NCBI GenBank assembly: GCA_964607445.1
Contig: CAZSKN010000006.1
Coordinates: 37,073-101,072, forward strand
DNA length: 64,000 bases
From: CALCKU01 sp964607445
GTDB lineage: Bacteria; Pseudomonadota; Alphaproteobacteria; Caulobacterales; Maricaulaceae
Direction: 5' to 3'
The notes beneath the pieces are model-generated. The model did not search any database and was not told the origin of the DNA. It saw only the letters and a program-made list of their open reading frames with translations. The translations under genes and the position numbers were made by a program. Below are positions 54,521 through 63,655 of the stretch, one piece after another; the first letter of the stretch is position 1, and every line of letters starts with the position of its first letter.

Positions 54521-55501
54521 TTATTGCGCGACAGGCCCCATCAAAGCTTCAATAACCTGTAACCGCAATATATCGCGGTATTCACCTTGTTCGACGTCAT
54601 TGACCAATGCAAAAGCTGTGTCAAAGTCTCCATCCCGACCATATGTCACGGCCAGATTAATCCGTGCCGTCTCTTTCATTTCAGGTGTTTTTATCAAATT
54701 AATGGCTTTACGCGCTACGACATAGGCGCGCTCATCTAAAGCCTTTGTCACCAAAGAAAAATAGGCTTGATCCTTAAGTTCAGGGGCATCAAAGGCCTGA
54801 ATTTCATGAAAAACAACATCAAAAACGCCTGTCTTATCAGACGGTTTATCCATATTTAAATCCGCATCAGCTTGGCGAGATAAATCGGCTTCAAACCGGG
54901 GCATTTCGGCCTCAACCTGACGTTCGACTTTCAACTGAGAGTCAACATTATCGCCCTCATCACCCCTTTGCTCAGGATTGTCCTCTGGCATAAGATCGTC
55001 ATAATTACGCACATTAGGAGACTTTGTCTCGGGTGTCAGGTCAATATTTTCTCTCTCGTCTATTTTGGTTTCTGGCATAACCATTTCGGCCATTTCAGCC
55101 TTTTCAGCACTTGCACCAGAGCGCTGTGCACTAGGTGTGTCCTGTATCTCCGGCTCAGTCTCCGGCGCCGAATCCTTTTGTTTTTTCAAATATTGATCAA
55201 GCCACCTTTTCTTTTCCGGCGCGCTCGATGACATATCGGCCTTACCCGCATTAGACCTCACATCAGCTATATCGGTCGTCGCGACTTTTTTAGATTGGGG
55301 TGATGCAAGCGTTTTTTCCAAGCGGTCTGCGCTAGACTTTTTATCTTTTGATGCATGTATATCCGCTGAAATTGAAAGCGGTGTCTGGGCAGGTGGCGTC
55401 AGGCGGGTATTTTTTTTTGCAACAGGCTCAGTTCCATAATAAACGACACCTCCTGCCATAACCGCAGATACCAATCCGGCAAGCAATGATTTTGCAAGCA
55501 T
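54521..55501 (-). CDS. Acidic, membrane-anchored protein of unknown function
   Basis: A 326-residue protein. An N-terminal hydrophobic segment (about 4-23) looks like a signal anchor. A long low-complexity, charged region (about 30-220) rich in Glu, Asp, Lys, Ser and Pro follows, probably disordered. The C-terminal 100 residues look helical with pairs such as AYFSLVTKALDERAYVVARKA and ARINLAVTYGRDGDFDTAF, like a TPR or similar repeat. GGAGG lies 5 bases before the ATG at 55501, which decides the start. I do not recognise the family. Its place between pdhC and lpd may be chance or a link to that complex. Confidence 0.65.
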   Translation of the reverse strand: MLAKSLLAGLVSAVMAGGVVYYGTEPVAKKNTRLTPPAQTPLSISADIHASKDKKSSADRLEKTLASPQSKKVATTDIADVRSNAGKADMSSSAPEKKRWLDQYLKKQKDSAPETEPEIQDTPSAQRSGASAEKAEMAEMVMPETKIDERENIDLTPETKSPNVRNYDDLMPEDNPEQRGDEGDNVDSQLKVERQVEAEMPRFEADLSRQADADLNMDKPSDKTGVFDVVFHEIQAFDAPELKDQAYFSLVTKALDERAYVVARKAINLIKTPEMKETARINLAVTYGRDGDFDTAFALVNDVEQGEYRDILRLQVIEALMGPVAQ

Positions 55502-55620
55502 CTCTACCTCCACCCTAACGTTAAAAACTCGTTAATTATAAATTAAGTCGAGATTGGGGCAAGCCCTTGCCACAGTCAGGCGGGAAGGCGTAGTTAATTT
55601 ACGTCTTTAACGCGTATTTA

Positions 55621-55720
55621 NNNNNNNNNNNNNNNNNNNNNNNNNNNNNNNNNNNNNNNNNNNNNNNNNNNNNNNNNNNNNNNNNNNNNNNNNNNNNNNN
55701 NNNNNNNNNNNNNNNNNNNN
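55621..55720. other. Assembly gap (100 Ns)
   Basis: One hundred consecutive N positions, a conventional filler length, so the true distance between the flanks is unknown. The flanks are non-coding on both sides, between pdhC and the acidic protein gene. A gene, terminator or repeat could be hidden here. Confidence 1.
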
Positions 55721-55797
55721 ATTTACTTTATTCCACCGGCTCAAATGTAGAGAAAAGTGCAAGTTGCAGATAGCCTATACCTAAACTGTTAATGCCT

Positions 55798-57153
55798 TTA
55801 CAACATCATTGTGATCGGGTGTTCAACATAACGCTTGAAATGTTTCAACCATTTTGCCCCTAAAGCACCGTCGACCACGCGGTGATCACATGTCAAAGTC
55901 ACCGTCATAACCGTGGCAACAGCCAGCGCACCATCTTTGACTACAGGGCGTGGAGACCCGGCTCCAACAGATAAAATCATGCCATGTGGCTCATTAATGA
56001 TAGACCCAAACTCACGTATTCCCATCATGCCAAGGTTAGAAATACTAAATGTTCCACCCTGATATTCCTGCGGCTTCAACTTACGGTCTCTGGCGCGTCC
56101 TGCAAGGTCTTTCATCTCGATAGAAATTGTTGAAAGGCCTTTATTATTTGCCGCACGTACAATGGGCGTTATCAACCCGCCATCAATGGCCACGGCTACG
56201 GCAACATCAGCATTATGGTGATATGCTATTCCGTCTGGCGTGAAACTCGCATTGGCCTCTGGCACATGTTCAAGCGCCAAGGCCGAGGCCCGGATAAGCA
56301 TATCATTAACACTGATCTTCACGCCTTCGGACGCTTGTATATTAAGCTCTTTACGCATTTTCAAAAGTGCGTCGATTTCACAATCAACTGTAAGCGGGAA
56401 ATCCGGTACATTTACATTGGAACTACTAAGGCGTTTAGCGATAACACGGCGCATACCGTCTAAAGGTTCTAGAGCATATGTCCCCGGCGTAATTCCCATT
56501 TTTTCAAGATACTCCGCCCCGCCACCCAAAGGCATGCCGACTTCGGTCGTCGTAGCACTTGACGCCGCTTCGGGTGTTGGTAAAGTTTGCGTCGGCGCTT
56601 GAGTATCGGAATTTGCCAGTGTCGCCCTATCGGATTTAGCGGCCTCAATATCCGCTTTAATAATACGACCATTCGGGCCAGACCCGCTTAGTTTTGCAAG
56701 GTCCAGTCCGGCTTCAATGCCAAGTCGTTTAGCCAGAGGTGAAGCTTTGATACGCTGGCCTGACGAGTTCGGCGCAGGGGCTAATTTGGCAATTTCAGCC
56801 TCAGCTTTAGGCGCTGGGGCTGTAGCTTGCGGGGCAGGTGCGGGGGCAGGCTCGGCATTTGGTGCGACGTTACCGCCCGTTATATATCCGTCCATGACGC
56901 TGGCATCTTCATCCTCTTCGAGCAAGATCGCAATCGGAGCATTGACTTTAACGCCTTCTGTGCCGCCCGGCACAAGTATTTTTGCCATAACGCCCTCTTC
57001 GACCGCTTCCACCTCCATGGTCGCTTTATCGGTTTCAATCTCGGCTAATAAATCACCGGAATTTACCGTATCGCCTTCTTTGACGAGCCATTTAGACAAT
57101 GTTCCCTCTTCCATGGTGGGAGAAAGAGCGGGCATCAGGATTTCGATAGGCAT
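55798..57153 (-). CDS. pdhC: Pyruvate dehydrogenase E2 (dihydrolipoyl acetyltransferase)
   Basis: A 451-residue E2. One N-terminal lipoyl domain carries the lipoyl lysine K43 in ETDKATMEVE. An Ala/Pro linker (about 85-125) leads to a peripheral-subunit-binding domain (KASPLAKRLGIEAG) and the catalytic domain with H424 in TCDHRVVDG. It passes acetyl groups to CoA and forms the core of the complex. It starts 3 bases after pdhB. The assembly gap lies downstream. Confidence 0.97.
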   Translation of the reverse strand: MPIEILMPALSPTMEEGTLSKWLVKEGDTVNSGDLLAEIETDKATMEVEAVEEGVMAKILVPGGTEGVKVNAPIAILLEEDEDASVMDGYITGGNVAPNAEPAPAPAPQATAPAPKAEAEIAKLAPAPNSSGQRIKASPLAKRLGIEAGLDLAKLSGSGPNGRIIKADIEAAKSDRATLANSDTQAPTQTLPTPEAASSATTTEVGMPLGGGAEYLEKMGITPGTYALEPLDGMRRVIAKRLSSSNVNVPDFPLTVDCEIDALLKMRKELNIQASEGVKISVNDMLIRASALALEHVPEANASFTPDGIAYHHNADVAVAVAIDGGLITPIVRAANNKGLSTISIEMKDLAGRARDRKLKPQEYQGGTFSISNLGMMGIREFGSIINEPHGMILSVGAGSPRPVVKDGALAVATVMTVTLTCDHRVVDGALGAKWLKHFKRYVEHPITMML

Positions 57154-57156
57154 AAT

Positions 57157-58548
57157 TTAATCCTTATAGCAGACGCGTTTGGCAGCAGCGATAACATCGT
57201 CCGCATCCGGCAAACTAAGAGCTTCGAGATTGGCCGCATAAGGCAGAGGCACATCGACTTGAAAGACACGTTCTGGCGGAGCGTCGAGATAGTCAAAAGC
57301 CTGCGCAACCACGCGCGAGGCGATTTCCGCGCCAATACCACTTTGTCCCCAACCTTCTTCAGCGCAAACAAGACGGTTAGTTTTTTTAACGCTTTCAATC
57401 ACGGAGTCACTATCAAGCGGACGTATCGTACGCAAGTCAATGACCTCCGCATCAATACCCATACCCACCAATTTATCCGCCGCCTCAAGACAACGTCCAA
57501 CCATGCGGGAATGAGACACAATCGTGACATCGGCCCCTGTGCGTCTAACTTTGGCCTTACCAATGGGGATTAGGAAATCCTCCATATCCGGTACGTCAAA
57601 TGTTTCCCCGTAAAGGAGTTCATGTTCAAGGAATACAACGGGGTTCGGATCACGGATTGCGGCCTTTAGCAATCCTTTCGCATCCGCCGCGTCGTAAGGG
57701 GCGACAACCTTCAAGCCCGGAACATTCGCATACCATGACGCATAGTCATGAGAGTGCTGCGCCCCGACGCGAGAGGCTGCCCCGTTAGGGCCACGAAACA
57801 CAATCGGACACCGCATTTGTCCCCCCGACATATAGAGCGTCTTAGCGGCAGAGTTTATAATATGATCAATGGCTTGCATGGCAAAGTTCCATGTCATAAA
57901 TTCAACGACAGGCCTTAGTCCTCCCATCGCTGCGCCCACACCAATACCTGCAAAACCATGTTCGGTTATCGGGGTGTCAATGACACGACGCGCACCAAAT
58001 TCCTGTAATAATTCGCGCGTAACCTTATATGCGCCCTGATATTGGGCAACTTCTTCTCCCATTACAAATACGTTTTCATCGCGACGCATTTCCTCTGCCA
58101 TCGCATCCCGCAAAGCATCTCGAACCGTCGTTTCTTTCATATTTATATGGGCCGGTATATCAGGATCCTGCATGGTCGATTTTTCAACAGACGGCTTTTG
58201 TGCCACAAAATCCATATCTGGCGAGACTGTATTTTCTTTTGGCATCGATGTCTCTGGCGTCAGAGCTGTGGCTTCAATAGGGGGTGTCAAATCGGACGCA
58301 TTATCGCCGTCTTCCAAAAGTTGCAAAATCACAGTCCCGACTTTTACATTATCTGTGCCTGCCTGAATTAATATCTTACCCACTGTGCCTTCATCTATAC
58401 TTTCAACTTCCATTGTGGCTTTGTCAGTTTCGATTTCAGCTAAAATATCACCTGAAGAAACTGTATCTCCTTCCTTGATCAGCCATTTAGACAATGTGCC
58501 TTCTTCCATTGTCGGAGAAAGCGCGGGCATTCTAATATTAATAGTCAT
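57157..58548 (-). CDS. pdhB: Pyruvate dehydrogenase E1 beta with N-terminal lipoyl domain
   Basis: A 463-residue protein. The first 80 residues form a lipoyl domain (K43 in ETDKATMEVE), nearly the same as that of the adjacent E2. A linker follows, then the transketolase-like E1 beta from about residue 138 (TTVRDALRDAMAEEM, GEEVAQYQGAYKVT). The lipoylated E1 beta is an alphaproteobacterial feature also known from Sinorhizobium and Zymomonas. It pairs with PdhA and TPP to decarboxylate pyruvate. Located 22 bases after the MAPEG gene. Confidence 0.96.
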   Translation of the reverse strand: MTINIRMPALSPTMEEGTLSKWLIKEGDTVSSGDILAEIETDKATMEVESIDEGTVGKILIQAGTDNVKVGTVILQLLEDGDNASDLTPPIEATALTPETSMPKENTVSPDMDFVAQKPSVEKSTMQDPDIPAHINMKETTVRDALRDAMAEEMRRDENVFVMGEEVAQYQGAYKVTRELLQEFGARRVIDTPITEHGFAGIGVGAAMGGLRPVVEFMTWNFAMQAIDHIINSAAKTLYMSGGQMRCPIVFRGPNGAASRVGAQHSHDYASWYANVPGLKVVAPYDAADAKGLLKAAIRDPNPVVFLEHELLYGETFDVPDMEDFLIPIGKAKVRRTGADVTIVSHSRMVGRCLEAADKLVGMGIDAEVIDLRTIRPLDSDSVIESVKKTNRLVCAEEGWGQSGIGAEIASRVVAQAFDYLDAPPERVFQVDVPLPYAANLEALSLPDADDVIAAAKRVCYKD

Positions 58549-58570
58549 GACGAAACCTTAAAAACCAAAA

Positions 58571-58963
58571 TTAAATAAGCGAAAAAAGCGTAATGAAAAT
58601 CAGAACGATTCCGCCAATCGATATGAACCACGCGATAGACCGCAGCCAAGGGACACCAAACCAGTAAAGCGGTGCATAAGCCAAACGCCCCCAAAAAAAC
58701 ATCGCACTGCCGATAAGCGTAAGTGACGTCGTCTGTCCACTTTGTATCGCAATCAATATAAGCGGAACGAACATCATCAATCCCTCGTTCATATTTTGAT
58801 TGGCACGTTTGGCGCGTTGAACCGATAATGTCTTATCAACATGATTGTCTCTGGGTCCAGCATTCCCGACCACACCATGTTCTCGATCAGAAAAAATTGC
58901 CTGCACAATAATCATCAGAAAATACAAACCGATACTTAAAATTAAATAGCTGGTTTCAGTCAT
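58571..58963 (-). CDS. MAPEG-type membrane protein within the pdh operon
   Basis: A 130-residue protein with four hydrophobic helices and a loop with AKRANQNMNEGLMMFVP, the typical MAPEG asparagine-rich motif (RANQNxxE). MAPEG members are glutathione transferases, peroxidases or eicosanoid enzymes; bacterial ones of this kind have unknown roles. It overlaps the DUF3291 gene by 8 bases and lies 22 bases before pdhB, so it is made with pyruvate dehydrogenase. A role with the complex is unproven. Confidence 0.8.
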   Translation of the reverse strand: MTETSYLILSIGLYFLMIIVQAIFSDREHGVVGNAGPRDNHVDKTLSVQRAKRANQNMNEGLMMFVPLILIAIQSGQTTSLTLIGSAMFFWGRLAYAPLYWFGVPWLRSIAWFISIGGIVLIFITLFSLI

Positions 58964-59459
58964 GATAAGCCTCCATTTTACGCCTAACTGCGGATTCCGG
59001 CGTTAAACGTGTCCCCGTTCTTGAATAGGGGTTTTGAAAATCGAAAGCGTCAAAAGTCGCGCCTTGATCACGTATTAAGTCCAATTTGTGTTTCGCCTCG
59101 TCAAGATCAGGCCTGTGTCGATCAGACACATACCACATCACCATATGCGCCATCGAAATCGGCCTGAACCAATCATCCTTGCCCTGCATAACCTTTGCAT
59201 GTGCAGTTTTATAAACAAAATTATACAAGCTATTAATATTGGCCCAGACAGACATATTCACCAAGGTATAACCCCCTTGACCTTCAAGGCGTAGAGATAA
59301 AGCCCCGTCACTCTCACCGTCATCTGTTAAACGCCAAATAAAACCGGGCGCCCGCTCCGCCAAGATATTTATACGTTCAATGCGGCCCGTAAAACCCTCC
59401 ATACGGGGATCATCAGTGTCATAAAGTGCATCCGCAATATTGAGCTGGGCAAGTCGCAT
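58956..59459 (-). CDS. DUF3291 family protein within the pdh operon
   Basis: A 167-residue soluble protein. The opening LAQLNIADALYDTDDPRMEGF, the APGFIWRL segment, the VNMSVWANINSLYNFVYKTAH core and the HRPDLDEAKHKLDLI part match the DUF3291 pattern as I recall it, a dimeric alpha-beta barrel (ferredoxin-like) related to antibiotic-biosynthesis monooxygenases. The substrate is unknown. It begins one base after the pdhA stop, so it is translationally linked to pdhA. Confidence 0.8.
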   Translation of the reverse strand: MRLAQLNIADALYDTDDPRMEGFTGRIERINILAERAPGFIWRLTDDGESDGALSLRLEGQGGYTLVNMSVWANINSLYNFVYKTAHAKVMQGKDDWFRPISMAHMVMWYVSDRHRPDLDEAKHKLDLIRDQGATFDAFDFQNPYSRTGTRLTPESAVRRKMEAYHD

Positions 59460-59460
59460 G

Positions 59461-60495
59461 TTAAGCTTCTAACAAAACATCCGTATAAAGTTCGCTCGGG
59501 TCGGGTTCTGGTGAGGTTTGCGCAAATTCGGCCGCATCTGCGACAATAGCTTTAATATCTTTATCAATCGCTTTCAATCCAGCCTCATCAATCCACTTTT
59601 CCTCAATTAAGCGGTGTTTGACCATATCAATAGGATCACGTTCGCTTCGGGTTTTAGTGACCTCATCACGCGATCTATATTTAGCCGGATCAGACATGGA
59701 ATGCCCGCGATACCGATAGGTTTTCATTTCCAATATTATGGGGCCTTTGCCGTCACGCGCATACTGAATGGCAGTTTTGGCCGCATCACGTACCTCCAGC
59801 ACATTCATACCGTCGACCTGCAATCCCTTAATCTCAAAACTTGATCCGCGTTTAAACAGTTCTGTTTCGGCGGAAGACCGCTCTACAGATGTACCCATAG
59901 CATATTGGTTGTTTTCAATAACGAAAACGACAGGTAAATCCCAAAGTTTCGCCATATTAAACGTCTCGTATACCTGTCCTTGATTTGACGCCCCATCCCC
60001 GAAAAAGGCCAAGCTTACATTCCCATTATTCAAATATTTATTAGCAAAGCCAAGACCCGCTCCAAGTGGGACTTGTGCGCCGACAATACCATGTCCGCCA
60101 TAAAACTTTTTTTCAGTGCTAAACATATGCATAGAACCACCCTTACCCCGTGAATACCCTCCCGAGCGTCCCGTCAATTCCGCCATCACTCCTCGGCTCT
60201 CCATTCCGCATGCCAACATGTGACCATGATCGCGATAGCCTGTAATCATTTGATCCCCCGTTTTCATACCGGCGCGACACCCCACCACAACAGCCTCTTG
60301 TCCGATATAAAGATGACAAAACCCAGCAATCTGCCCCATACCGTATAATTGCCCGGCTTTTTCTTCAAATCGCCGTATAAGCAGCATTTCCCTGTAAAAC
60401 TGGGTGAGTTCAGAACGCGCCGTCGCCAGAGGTTTTGGCGTTGCAGTTTTAGGCGTTTTCTTCACGGTCTTCTTAGCTGTTTTCTTCGTGGCCAT
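59461..60495 (-). CDS. pdhA: Pyruvate dehydrogenase E1 alpha
   Basis: A 344-residue TPP enzyme. The TPP-magnesium motif runs from GDGASNQGQ (about 166-174) to IENN (about 195-198), and the family segments GMGQIAGFCHLYIGQEA and GYRDHGHMLA are present. An N-terminal tail of about 25 residues rich in Lys, Thr, Pro and Ala precedes the fold and is not part of the family core. It works with PdhB and opens the operon pdhA-DUF3291-MAPEG-pdhB-pdhC. Confidence 0.97.
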   Translation of the reverse strand: MATKKTAKKTVKKTPKTATPKPLATARSELTQFYREMLLIRRFEEKAGQLYGMGQIAGFCHLYIGQEAVVVGCRAGMKTGDQMITGYRDHGHMLACGMESRGVMAELTGRSGGYSRGKGGSMHMFSTEKKFYGGHGIVGAQVPLGAGLGFANKYLNNGNVSLAFFGDGASNQGQVYETFNMAKLWDLPVVFVIENNQYAMGTSVERSSAETELFKRGSSFEIKGLQVDGMNVLEVRDAAKTAIQYARDGKGPIILEMKTYRYRGHSMSDPAKYRSRDEVTKTRSERDPIDMVKHRLIEEKWIDEAGLKAIDKDIKAIVADAAEFAQTSPEPDPSELYTDVLLEA

Positions 60496-60584
60496 ACTTT
60501 ATCCTTGAAATTCACTTCATATACGAAACAAATGACGTTTTCATCTATAATGAATGAAATATTATATAGGTCTTATGAAGAAAT

Positions 60585-60896
60585 TTAAGGGGTTTGGTCA
60601 AGGAAAATAGTAATGTCTTTCGGGTACGAAACAAATAACATTTCCCGAGATTTCTGATCTAACATATCTAAATTTAACTGGTTGACGCCCAACGCCTCGG
60701 TTTGTGTTTCAAGCTCCTCGCGCTCGGCTTGTAAAACTTGCAAGGTTTTTTTATGCCGCGCTATATCATCTTGATAATCTACCCAGCGCATAATGCCCTG
60801 ATTACCGCTGAGCGCATGTATGGCGAGATAAAGATATAAGCCGACAATCGCATAAACGCTCCAATGGCGCTTGAAGGTTTTAAGACGACTCAGCAT
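60585..60896 (-). CDS. FtsB/DivIC-like septum formation initiator
   Basis: A 103-residue bitopic protein: short basic N-terminus, one helix (about 14-30), then a coiled coil in the periplasm (about 38-65) with ERIARHKKT-like heptads and a C-terminal tail with MLDQKSREMLFVSYP. Such proteins bind FtsL and FtsQ at the division site. The gene just upstream of pdhA, 89 bases away, is a standard alphaproteobacterial arrangement. The ATG at 60896 is preferred to a TTG five codons earlier. Confidence 0.87.
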   Translation of the reverse strand: MLSRLKTFKRHWSVYAIVGLYLYLAIHALSGNQGIMRWVDYQDDIARHKKTLQVLQAEREELETQTEALGVNQLNLDMLDQKSREMLFVSYPKDITIFLDQTP

Positions 60897-60943
60897 GGTC
60901 AAGATATGCAAGACATATGGTTAGCACTGCGTTAAGAACGAAT

Positions 60944-61552
60944 ATGACAATAGATATTTGGCTCGCATTTGTGGGGTTAGCGCTCACATTTCTGATCACA
61001 CCGGGAATTAGCCATCTTTTGATGCTTTCTAACAGTCTCGCCTATGGCGTTAAACGCTCTTTGGCCACAGCTGCAGGCGATCTTACCGCCAATATCTTGC
61101 AAATGCTCGCAGCGGGTTTGGGGATTGCTACATTAATTACCAAAGCCCCAGCCGTTTTTTTTATCATTAAATGGCTCGGAGTAGCCTATCTACTTTATCT
61201 CGGCCTTAAACTAATCTTTGGCAATGCCCGCCCCACGGTCAGAAAAGCGGTGAATGTGAGACAACTCTATATGCAGGGTTTTGTCACCTCCGGGTCCAAC
61301 CCCAAAGCTATTGTGTTTTTCGCGGCCCTGTTTCCACAATTTATTTCACCGTCCAACCCTCTTGCACCACAGCTTTTGGCACTAATCCTGACATATTTAT
61401 TCTTAGATGGGTGTTTTTTAATCGCTTACGGTTTTGGTGCTGAAATCCTCTCCAAACGGGTTAAAAACACAAGTTGGCTTCACCCTATGAGTGGTATTTT
61501 TATCATTATCGCCGCCATGATGTTAGCATGGAAATCTGTCGATCGCGCATAG
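60944..61552 (+). CDS. LysE/RhtB-family exporter
   Basis: A 202-residue membrane protein with six predicted helices. The N-terminal IDIWLAFVGLALTFLITPG and the later SGSNPKAIVFFAALFPQF segment are RhtB-family features. It should export amino acids or derivatives such as homoserine, threonine or leucine, driven by proton motive force. I use the ATG at 60944, where the family usually starts; an ATG nine codons earlier is in frame. It sits divergent from the FtsB-like gene, between it and eno. Confidence 0.88.
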   Translation: MTIDIWLAFVGLALTFLITPGISHLLMLSNSLAYGVKRSLATAAGDLTANILQMLAAGLGIATLITKAPAVFFIIKWLGVAYLLYLGLKLIFGNARPTVRKAVNVRQLYMQGFVTSGSNPKAIVFFAALFPQFISPSNPLAPQLLALILTYLFLDGCFLIAYGFGAEILSKRVKNTSWLHPMSGIFIIIAAMMLAWKSVDRA

Positions 61553-61634
61553 TCATCATTTAGAGGTCGCCGAAAATGAAACTAATCTCGCTAGAAAAAG
61601 ATTTTGGCAGCATAAGGCTTCAACCTAACAAAAA

Positions 61635-62909
61635 TTACGGCAGAACAGAGCGTCCTGCATATTGCGCCATTTCACCCAATTGCTCTTCTATACGTAAAAG
61701 TTGGTTATACTTAGCCAAACGATCAGAGCGCGCAAGGGAGCCTGTTTTAATCTGTCCGCAATTTGTAGCCACGGCGAGATCAGCGATAGTTGTGTCGGCT
61801 GTTTCGCCTGACCTATGCGACATGACAGCCGTATACCCCGCCCGATGTGCCAAATCGACGGCGTCGAGCGTTTCTGACAAGGTTCCGATTTGATTGACTT
61901 TTACCAGAATGGAATTGGCAGCCCCCTGCTCTATCCCCGTTGACAAACGTTTTGGGTTGGTCACAAAAAGATCATCCCCGACCAATTGGCATGTATGACC
62001 AATAGAGTCAGTTAAGGCTTTCCACCCCTCCCAATCATCTTCGTCCATACCGTCTTCAATAGAAATAATCGGAAACCGTTTTGAGAGATCTTCAAGATAG
62101 GCGGCAAACTCAGTTGAAGACAAAGTTTTACCTTCACCTTTGAGATTATACATGCCGTTCTCGTAAAATTCGGAGCTGGCGACATCAAGCGCAAGGTAAA
62201 TATCCTCACCGGCCTTATAGCCAGCCGCCTCTATGGCACTCATAATATATTCAAGCGCAGCCTCAGAAGAGGCAAGGTTCGGGGCGAACCCGCCTTCGTC
62301 GCCAACATTGGTATTATGACCATCTGCTTTCAATTTTCCTTTCAGGGCATGAAAGACTTCGGCTCCCATACGCAAAGCTTCGCGAAAATTATCAGCGCCG
62401 ACAGGCATAATCATAAATTCTTGAACGTCGATAGGGTTATCCGCATGTTCCCCCCCATTAATGATATTCATCATTGGCACAGGCAAAACCGTGGCATTGA
62501 CGCCACCCACATAACGATAAAGCGGAGTGTTCATAGAATTAGCAACGGCTTTTGCCAAAGCTAAAGACACGCCAAGCATGGCGTTTGCGCCCAAATTGGC
62601 TTTATTGTCAGTTCCATCGAGTGAGATGAGTATTTGGTCTATACCACGTTGATTCTCAGCGTCCAAACCTACTAGCGTATCGGCAATTATCGTATTTACA
62701 TTAGAAACAGCTTTAAGTACCCCTTTGCCCATATAGCGAGTTTTATCTCCGTCACGCAATTCAACCGCTTCGTAAGCACCGGTCGAAGCTCCGCTGGGCA
62801 CAGCCGCACGTCCAAAAGCCCCGTCAGAGAGACTTATGTCCACTTCTAATGTAGGATTGCCCCGACTATCGAGTATCTCCCGGGCGAAAATTGTGTCTAT
62901 CTCAACCAT
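61635..62909 (-). CDS. eno: Enolase
   Basis: A 424-residue enolase, normal length. Catalytic and metal residues are seen in DEGGFAPN, SIEDGMDEDDWEGW, LVGDDLFVTN, SILVKVNQIGTL and the signature MSHRSGETADTTIADLAVA. It converts 2-phosphoglycerate to phosphoenolpyruvate in glycolysis and gluconeogenesis. A ribosome site GGAGA precedes the ATG. It precedes the pdhA region as in many alphaproteobacteria, but here the LysE gene intervenes. Confidence 0.98.
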   Translation of the reverse strand: MVEIDTIFAREILDSRGNPTLEVDISLSDGAFGRAAVPSGASTGAYEAVELRDGDKTRYMGKGVLKAVSNVNTIIADTLVGLDAENQRGIDQILISLDGTDNKANLGANAMLGVSLALAKAVANSMNTPLYRYVGGVNATVLPVPMMNIINGGEHADNPIDVQEFMIMPVGADNFREALRMGAEVFHALKGKLKADGHNTNVGDEGGFAPNLASSEAALEYIMSAIEAAGYKAGEDIYLALDVASSEFYENGMYNLKGEGKTLSSTEFAAYLEDLSKRFPIISIEDGMDEDDWEGWKALTDSIGHTCQLVGDDLFVTNPKRLSTGIEQGAANSILVKVNQIGTLSETLDAVDLAHRAGYTAVMSHRSGETADTTIADLAVATNCGQIKTGSLARSDRLAKYNQLLRIEEQLGEMAQYAGRSVLP

Positions 62910-62939
62910 TGGAGTCTCCGTTAGTAGGACGGTATGTAA

Positions 62940-63119
62940 TTAATCTTTAGGTGTAAGAACCTGACGTCCACGGTACATGCCGGACTTAAGATCAATATGG
63001 TGTTGGCGGCGTAATTCGCCACTGGACTTGTCTTCAACATAATTCACGGCTGAAAGACGGTCATGTGCGCGGCGCATGCCACGACGTGAATTGGAAATTT
63101 TACTCTTAGGGACAGCCAT
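62940..63119 (-). CDS. rpmF: 50S ribosomal protein L32
   Basis: A 59-residue ribosomal protein. It has the typical MAVPKSKISNSRRGMRRAHD start and a basic, glycine- and arginine-rich remainder with HHIDLKSGMYRGRQVL. The zinc cysteines of some L32 forms are absent, as is usual in alphaproteobacteria. A strong GGAGG lies 5 bases before the ATG at 63119. It precedes eno by 30 bases. Confidence 0.97.
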   Translation of the reverse strand: MAVPKSKISNSRRGMRRAHDRLSAVNYVEDKSSGELRRQHHIDLKSGMYRGRQVLTPKD

Positions 63120-63156
63120 CAGGGCCTCCATGTTACCAAATAAGACAATCTAATCA

Positions 63157-63378
63157 TTAAACTAAATGATATAAACGTGATTTGCGCGGGACATAACCGA
63201 TTTGCCGCAGATCATCAAGCGCTATTTCCAGCTGTCTTTCAATAAGATGCCCAGCCGTAAGATGCTGAAAGACGCCGTTGGCACGAATACCGATAAATCC
63301 AACAAAATTATGATCACAATTTGATTTGTTTAACGGCTTGATAACCTGATCTACGCATAAGGCTATAATGGATATCAA
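63157..63378 (-). CDS. Doubtful 73-codon ORF upstream of rpmF
   Basis: An open frame with a TTG start and no ATG inside the first part. The C-terminal half (LTAGHLIERQLEIALDDLRQIG) reads like a real amphipathic helix, but I recognise no family. It overlaps by 11 bases the start of the forward gene at 63368. It might be a short gene read with rpmF or a remnant of one. Confidence 0.25.
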   Translation of the reverse strand: MISIIALCVDQVIKPLNKSNCDHNFVGFIGIRANGVFQHLTAGHLIERQLEIALDDLRQIGYVPRKSRLYHLV

Positions 63379-63655
63379 AACTTTACAAGATATGGCAGCT
63401 TGGGCGCGTTCACGCGTTATCTCGGGAGAGGAGCCTCCGTGGACATTTCAGAAATTACAACAACTCAATGAAATCTGCGCGGAACTTGCCGCGAGCCTAG
63501 AGGCCACATCCACCAGTTTTGCTAGCCAAATGGAGAGCGCACCTGAATGGGAAGTGCATTCGCCGGATGATCCGCCAAAACAGGCGAAAGTAATCGCGTT
63601 AAATAGGTTTCGATCCCGTCTTGATGAGCCTGAGAGTTTACCTCTGCCCATGTGA
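63368..63655 (+). CDS. Uncharacterised 95-residue protein
   Basis: A small acidic protein: a helical N-terminal half (KTLQDMAAWARSRVISGEE; LQQLNEICAELAASLEATS) and a Pro- and Arg-containing tail. An AAGG site lies 6 bases before the ATG. I do not recognise the family. Its 3' half overlaps the convergent GIY-YIG-like gene by 134 bases, so at least one boundary may be wrong; the N-terminal 50 codons look protein-like. Confidence 0.5.
   Translation: MDIKTLQDMAAWARSRVISGEEPPWTFQKLQQLNEICAELAASLEATSTSFASQMESAPEWEVHSPDDPPKQAKVIALNRFRSRLDEPESLPLPM

Noticed and set aside
56717..57160. 147-codon forward frame antisense to pdhC
   Set aside because: The Ala/Gly/Ser-rich reading is the reverse of the E2 linker and lipoyl domain.
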